From positions 1 through 5,502 of the forward strand of contig BBFD01000274.1 in assembly GCA_001313065.1 (NCBI GenBank): 5,502 nucleotides of DNA, in the 5' to 3' direction. A program made the position numbers and the translations under genes. Position 1 is the stretch's first letter; each line of letters begins with the position of its first letter. The DNA comes from Silvimonas sp. JCM 19000 (GTDB lineage Bacteria; Pseudomonadota; Gammaproteobacteria; Burkholderiales; Chitinibacteraceae). Below are positions 1 through 5,502 of this stretch, in pieces. The notes under the pieces were generated by a model. It saw nothing but the letters and a program-made list of their open reading frames with translations. It had not been told where the DNA came from and ran no database searches.

Positions 1-1930
1 CCACGTCGAGCAGATCGGCGTCTTTTTTTTCCAGATCCGCAAAGCGCAGCATCGGCACGCCCGATTGGCGCACGCCGGCCAGTTCGCCGGGGCCACGCAA
101 CTCCATGTCCTGGCGCGCAATTTCAAAGCCGTCGGTGTTCTCGTAAATCACCCGCAGGCGTGATTTGGCCAGGTCGCCCAGCGGCGTGCTGTACAGCAAC
201 ACGCACAAAGACGCGTGCGCGCCACGGCCGACGCGGCCACGCAACTGGTGCAATTGCGCCAGGCCCATGCGCTCGGCGTGCTCGATCACCATCAGGCTGG
301 CATTGGGCACATCCACGCCCACTTCAATCACGGTGGTGGCCACCAACACCTGGATTTCATTCTTGATAAAGCCATCCATCACGGCGGCTTTTCATCCGGC
401 TTCATGCGGCCATGGATCAGGCCCACGGCAATACCATTCAATTCTTCGGTCAGTTGCGCGTGGGTATCGACCGCGGTCTGCAATTGCAGCGCTTCGGATT
501 CCTCGATCAGCGGGCACACCCAATACACCTGGCGGCCTTCTTCTACCTTGGCGGCGATGCGCTCGGTGACTTCATCGCGGCGCGCATCCGAAATCAGCTT
601 GGTCACAATCGGCGTACGGCCCGGCGGCAGTTCGTCGATGACGCTGACGTCCAGATCGGCGTAGAAGCTCATCGCCAGCGTGCGCGGAATCGGCGTGGCC
701 GACATCATCAGTTGATGCGGGCCATTGCCTTTTTTTTCGCGTAATGCCAGTCGCTGCGCGACGCCAAAGCGATGTTGCTCATCCACGATGGCGAGGCCCA
801 GGTTGGCAAACTCCACCTGGCTCTGAAACAGCGCGTGTGTGCCGACAATCAAGGGCGCAGTACCGAGCGCGGCGTCTTCCAGCGCGGCGCGTTTGGCCTT
901 GGCTTTAAGACTGCCCGCCAGCCACGCCACCCGGATATTCAGCGGCTCCAGCCACGTCGCCAGTTTGCGATAGTGCTGCTCGGCCAGAATTTCGGTCGGG
1001 GCCAGCAAGGCCACTGGTAACCGGCCTCGATGGCATGGCAGGCCGCCAAGGCGGCAACAATGGTCTTGCCTGCGCCCACATCGCCTTGCAGCAAGCGCTG
1101 CATCGGATGTGGCTGTGCCAGGTCGTGTTCAATTTCGAGCAGCACGCGTTGCTGCGCGCCGGTCAGGCCGAAGGGCAAACTGGCCAGCAACTTGCGCGCC
1201 AGTTCGCCTTTGGGGGCGATCTGCGGCGCGTTTTTTTTCGCGCCGTACCGCGCGTGCCATGCGCAGGCTGAGCTGCTGCGCCAGCAACTCATCAAACTTG
1301 AGGCGCTGCCACGCCGGATGCGTGCGCTCGGTCAGCTGGATATTCGGAATATCTGGCGTGGGGGCGTGCAGCAGTTTAACGCTGGGGGCAAACGCAGGCA
1401 GGCCCAGCGGTTCGAGGATTTCGGGGGGGGAGGGTATCGCGCAAGTCGCTGGCAGCCAGCGCCTGATGGATCAGCTTGGCGATCTGATGCTGCGCCATCC
1501 CCGCGGTGGTGGGGTACACCGGGCTGAGCGCCTCGCTCAGGCTGTTGTTCTCGCCCACGGTTTTGATCTTGGGATGGACCATTTCGTCGCCCCAAAAGCC
1601 GTGGCGGATTTCACCATACAAACGCACGCGGTTGCCCACGGCCAGTTGCTTGGCCTGGCTGGGATAAAAGTGGATCAGCCGCACAATCAGCTTGCCGCTG
1701 TCATCGGCCACGCGCGCTACCAGCTGGCGGCGCGGGCGGAATTGCACATCGCAACTGAGCACTTCGCCTTCAACCAGCGAGGGCGCGCCAAACAGGGCGT
1801 CGCGGATGGGCACCAGCTGCGTTTCGTCTTCATAACGCAGCGGCAGATGCAACACCAGGTCGAACGGACGCAGCAGGCCCAGTTTGGCCAGCCGCGAGGA
1901 TACCGCCGGAGTGAGTTGCGCAAAGTCCAT
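1..1930 (-). CDS. recG: ATP-dependent DNA helicase RecG, C-terminus cut by window edge, reading frame broken four times as written
   Basis: RecG is a cytoplasmic superfamily 2 helicase that reverses stalled replication forks and migrates Holliday junctions. The start ATG is at 1930-1928. Following the conserved protein needs five pieces: about 1930-1431, 1422-1239, 1230-1015, 1013-393 and 388-2. Breaks lie at an 8-C run (1423-1430, protein calls for 7 or 4), an 8-A run (1231-1238, calls for 7 or 4), a lost base at about 1014 and a 4-A run (389-392, calls for 5). The N-terminal ~170 residues form the wedge/OB-fold region. Then come Walker A GDVGAGKT (1085-1062), [10 protein letters not shown], the DEQH box, [40 protein letters not shown] and the RecG-typical ELRGPGEL segment. 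About 643 codons lie in the window against 693 residues in E. coli, so about 40-50 are missing at the left edge. All motifs are intact, so I think the gene is functional and the breaks are sequence errors. No clear Shine-Dalgarno precedes the ATG. Identity is certain; the status of the frame is not. Confidence 0.95.
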
Positions 1931-1934
1931 ATTG

Positions 1935-1948
1935 AGAACGGCCGTTCT
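1935..1948. repeat. 14-bp perfect palindrome just upstream of recG start
   Basis: AGAACGGCCGTTCT reads the same on both strands. Its near edge is 4 bases upstream of the recG ATG, so it covers the place where a ribosome binding site would sit and overlaps the candidate -10 element. It could be an operator for a dimeric regulator or a short RNA hairpin affecting translation. The symmetry is seen directly; any function is inferred. Confidence 0.5.
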
Positions 1949-1972
1949 ATGTGGCCGCTAATGTACGGGCAA
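1944..1972 (-). promoter_or_regulatory. Possible recG promoter (weak sigma70-like)
   Basis: On the minus strand TTGCCC (1972-1967) and TAGAAC (1949-1944) are separated by 17 nt. Each matches the sigma70 consensus at four of six positions. Transcription would start near 1937, giving a leader of only a few bases before the recG ATG. The -10 element overlaps the palindrome at 1935-1948. This is inference from weak matches; recG could instead be read from the upstream operon. Confidence 0.25.
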
Positions 1973-1984
1973 AGCCAGCGCGCT

Positions 1985-2002
1985 GCAAGCCGCGCGGCTT
2001 GC
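1985..2002. terminator. 18-bp perfect palindrome after the patatin gene; possible hairpin, no T-tract
   Basis: GCAAGCCGCGCGGCTTGC is a perfect palindrome beginning 14 nt after the patatin stop codon. As RNA it could form a GC-rich stem of 7 bp with a GCGC loop. No run of U follows on either strand, so it is not a standard intrinsic terminator. It may instead stabilise the 3' end, be a weak terminator or be a binding site. A 10-bp palindrome, CAGCGCGCTG (1976-1985), abuts it. Confidence 0.35.
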
Positions 2003-2016
2003 GGGCGCCAGCTGCG

Positions 2017-2946
2017 TCAGGGCTTGCTGGCTTGCTGTTTCTTCAGTAATTCAACGCGTTTGGCTTCGATGGCTTTGCGGATTTCCGGCAAAGCAGCCAA
2101 GGCGGCACGCTCGCCTTCCATGATGGCGATGTTCTTCTGATCAAAATCGGTCGGGCCGATCTTGCCGACATTGGGGCGGATGATGACGTCGGCGCGCGTC
2201 ATTTCTTGCTGGCCTAGGGTCTGGCCCATGATGGCGATCGATTGGGTGACGATATTGACCATGCCGCCGGGCGCTTTGCCGTTGGCTTTGGCCGAGATAT
2301 CGACCGCGATGACCACATCAGCGCCGAGCTCACGCGCGGCATCAACCGGCACCGGGCTGACCACGCCGCCGTCCACATAGTGTTTGCCATTGATTACCAC
2401 CGGCTCGAACACGCCCGGAATGCTGCTGGAGGCCCGTACCGCCATTCCGGTATTGCCACGCACAAACACCGTGCGCTTGCCGGTTTCCAGTTCGGTGGCG
2501 ACGGCGGCGAAGGGCTTGTTCAGCTTGTCCAGCGTGCGGCCCTTGACCAGTTGATTGACGTAATCCTGCAGTTTCTGGCCTTTGACCAGGCCGCCGGATA
2601 GCAGGCTGACATCGCGGATGGCGCCTTCATCCAGCGCAAACGAACTGGTCTGCAAGTCATACGGCCCCATGCCGCTGGCGTACAGGCTGCCCACCACGCT
2701 GCCCGCGCTGGTGCCAGCCACCACATCGGGCGTAAAGCCGTTGACTTCGAGCATCTTGATCACGCCGATATGGGCAAAGCCTTTGGCTGCGCCGCCACCC
2801 AGGGCCAGGCCGATACGGATTTTGATGGGCGGGGCGACGGTTGCCTGCGGCGGAGGCGTGACAGGGGTTTTAGCGGTGGTACAGGCGGCCAGCAGGGCGG
2901 CCAATAGCAAAGGCGCGCACCACAGGCGCGGGGCAAACAAGGTCAT
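2017..2946 (-). CDS. Patatin-like phospholipase family lipoprotein (RssA/NTE-type)
   Basis: This is a 309-residue protein with an intact frame. Residues 1-22 form a lipoprotein signal: a hydrophobic segment ending in the lipobox LAAC with Cys22 as the lipidation site. A proline/threonine-rich linker follows (about 23-40), so the protein is probably anchored in the cell envelope. The patatin domain starts at about residue 43, with the oxyanion loop GGGAAKG (50-56), the nucleophile motif GTSAG with Ser80, and DGG with Asp192, giving a complete Ser-Asp dyad. The family hydrolyses acyl esters of lipids; the substrate here is unknown. E. coli RssA has the same fold but lacks the lipoprotein signal, so I give no symbol. 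The start ATG overlaps the trmO stop (ATGA), which fits translational coupling, and only a weak GGA lies upstream. The last codons hold a tandem AGCAAGCC repeat. Confidence 0.93.
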   Translation of the reverse strand: MTLFAPRLWCAPLLLAALLAACTTAKTPVTPPPQATVAPPIKIRIGLALGGGAAKGFAHIGVIKMLEVNGFTPDVVAGTSAGSVVGSLYASGMGPYDLQTSSFALDEGAIRDVSLLSGGLVKGQKLQDYVNQLVKGRTLDKLNKPFAAVATELETGKRTVFVRGNTGMAVRASSSIPGVFEPVVINGKHYVDGGVVSPVPVDAARELGADVVIAVDISAKANGKAPGGMVNIVTQSIAIMGQTLGQQEMTRADVIIRPNVGKIGPTDFDQKNIAIMEGERAALAALPEIRKAIEAKRVELLKKQQASKP

Positions 2947-3650
2947 AACGAGTCCAGAGATTCAACAAAGGCACTTTGGCCGTCGCAGCGCCATTTGACA
3001 TCCAGCGTGTACAGGCGGATGCCATAAAGTCGCGCCGGATCATCGGCATAGGCCGGACGCGGGTCTTGCGTCAGCACGTCGACGATCAGTGCGCGTAATT
3101 GCGGATATTGCTGTTGCAGCTGGTGGCACTGTTGCTCGGCCAGCTGGCTAAAGACCACCTGCAAACGCGCCGGTTCACCCGACACAAAGCCACTGCGCGC
3201 ATCCGGTTGGCTTTCGACGTACGGAATATACGGCTTGATATCGAGAATGGGCGTGCCGTCGACCAGATCAACGCCACTGAACGTCAGCACGACGCCCGCG
3301 TCGGTCTGCACCGACTGCAATTGCACCAGCGACAAGCCCAGCGGATTCGGGCGGAACGGGGAACGGCAGGCAAACACGCCGATGCGCTGATTGCCGCCCA
3401 GGCGCGGCGGGCGCACGGTCGGGCTCCATTGGCCAGCGGTCTGGTGGAACACAAAAGTCAGCCAGACATGGCTGAATTCTTCCAGCCCGCGCACCGCTTC
3501 AGCGCGATCGTAGGGCGGCAACAGCTTGAGCACGCCGGTGGCATGCGGGGCGAGGGTGGGCTGGCGCGGAATGCCGAATTTGTCGGCAAACGGCGTTTGC
3601 AGAAAGCCTATGGGCTGGAAGGTATAACCCGTCGGGTCAGCGGCAGTCAT
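2943..3650 (-). CDS. trmO: tRNA (N6-threonylcarbamoyladenosine(37)-N6)-methyltransferase TrmO
   Basis: This is a 235-residue intact protein, the same length as E. coli TrmO (TsaA/YaeB). The family uses S-adenosylmethionine to methylate t6A at position 37 of certain threonine tRNAs, giving m6t6A, which tunes decoding in the cytoplasm. Visible family marks in order are FGIPRQP (25-31), AVRGLEEFSHVW (52-63), RPPRLGGN (80-87), CRSPFRPNPLG (95-105), DLVDGTP and DIKPY in the middle, and DPRPAY near the C-terminus. The start ATG lies 5 nt after the recQ stop. There is no clear Shine-Dalgarno, so it is probably translated by coupling from recQ. Its TGA overlaps the start of the patatin gene. The gene has no A or T run longer than four and no frame break, unlike its helicase neighbour. 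The older symbol is tsaA. Confidence 0.96.
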   Translation of the reverse strand: MTAADPTGYTFQPIGFLQTPFADKFGIPRQPTLAPHATGVLKLLPPYDRAEAVRGLEEFSHVWLTFVFHQTAGQWSPTVRPPRLGGNQRIGVFACRSPFRPNPLGLSLVQLQSVQTDAGVVLTFSGVDLVDGTPILDIKPYIPYVESQPDARSGFVSGEPARLQVVFSQLAEQQCHQLQQQYPQLRALIVDVLTQDPRPAYADDPARLYGIRLYTLDVKWRCDGQSAFVESLDSL

Positions 3651-3655
3651 GGGGT

Positions 3656-5456
<1,801 letters not shown>

Positions 5457-5490
5457 AAAGGCAGCATGGGGGCACGGCGGGAAAGCGGTG

Positions 5491-5496
5491 ATTGTA
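5491..5496 (-). promoter_or_regulatory. Possible -10 element of the recQ promoter
   Basis: On the minus strand TACAAT matches the sigma70 -10 consensus at five of six positions. It would start transcription near 5484, about 28 nt before the recQ ATG. The matching -35 would fall just outside the window, so the call rests on one hexamer. No good Shine-Dalgarno is seen between it and the ATG. Confidence 0.35.
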
Positions 5497-5502
5497 CCTT
5501 GT

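Noticed and set aside
23..30. An 8-T run suspected of being a further recG frame break
   Set aside because: The coding frame continues through it (LEKK then DADLLDV), so no break is needed; it is only a possible in-frame expansion.
1109..2140. A 343-codon open frame on the plus strand, the longest uninterrupted one in the window
   Set aside because: It runs antisense across the conserved RecG N-terminal region, the spacer and the patatin C-terminus, its protein resembles no family I know, and it is rich in Arg/Ala/Gln as expected from an antisense shadow in GC-rich DNA.

Overview
The window carries four bacterial genes, all on the minus strand. In transcription order (right to left) they are recQ (5456-3656), trmO/tsaA (3650-2943), a lipoprotein of the patatin-like phospholipase family (2946-2017) and the N-terminal ~93% of recG (1930 to the left edge). 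GC content is high, roughly 60% by eye. Protein style (RecG, RecQ with a HRDC domain, TrmO) suggests a proteobacterium, most likely a betaproteobacterium and perhaps of the Neisseriales. This placement rests on recalled family resemblance, not on a search.

Layout: recQ, trmO and the patatin gene look like one transcription unit, with a 5-nt gap between recQ and trmO and a 4-nt ATGA overlap between trmO and the patatin gene. An 86-bp spacer (1931-2016) separates the patatin gene from recG. It holds an 18-bp perfect palindrome near the patatin stop, a 14-bp perfect palindrome just upstream of the recG start, and a weak promoter candidate. RecQ and RecG are both superfamily 2 helicases that act in recombinational repair and at stalled replication forks. 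TrmO modifies tRNA, and the patatin protein is a probable envelope-anchored serine lipid hydrolase.

The outstanding oddity is that recQ and recG are each broken by many +/- frame changes, while trmO and the patatin gene are intact. Following the conserved protein across every break, nearly all breaks fall in A or T runs where the protein calls for 5 identical bases but 4, 6, 7 or 8 are written. Three breaks outside homopolymers are single-base losses in or beside CCWGG. Some runs are also lengthened by exactly 3, adding a lysine without breaking the frame. All catalytic motifs remain, and no nonsense substitution was found between the breaks. The simplest reading is run-length error in the sequence as given, with both helicases intact in the organism. 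Real slippage or gene decay is possible but less likely. I found no undescribed defence system, mobile element, CRISPR array, RNA gene or other novel system.
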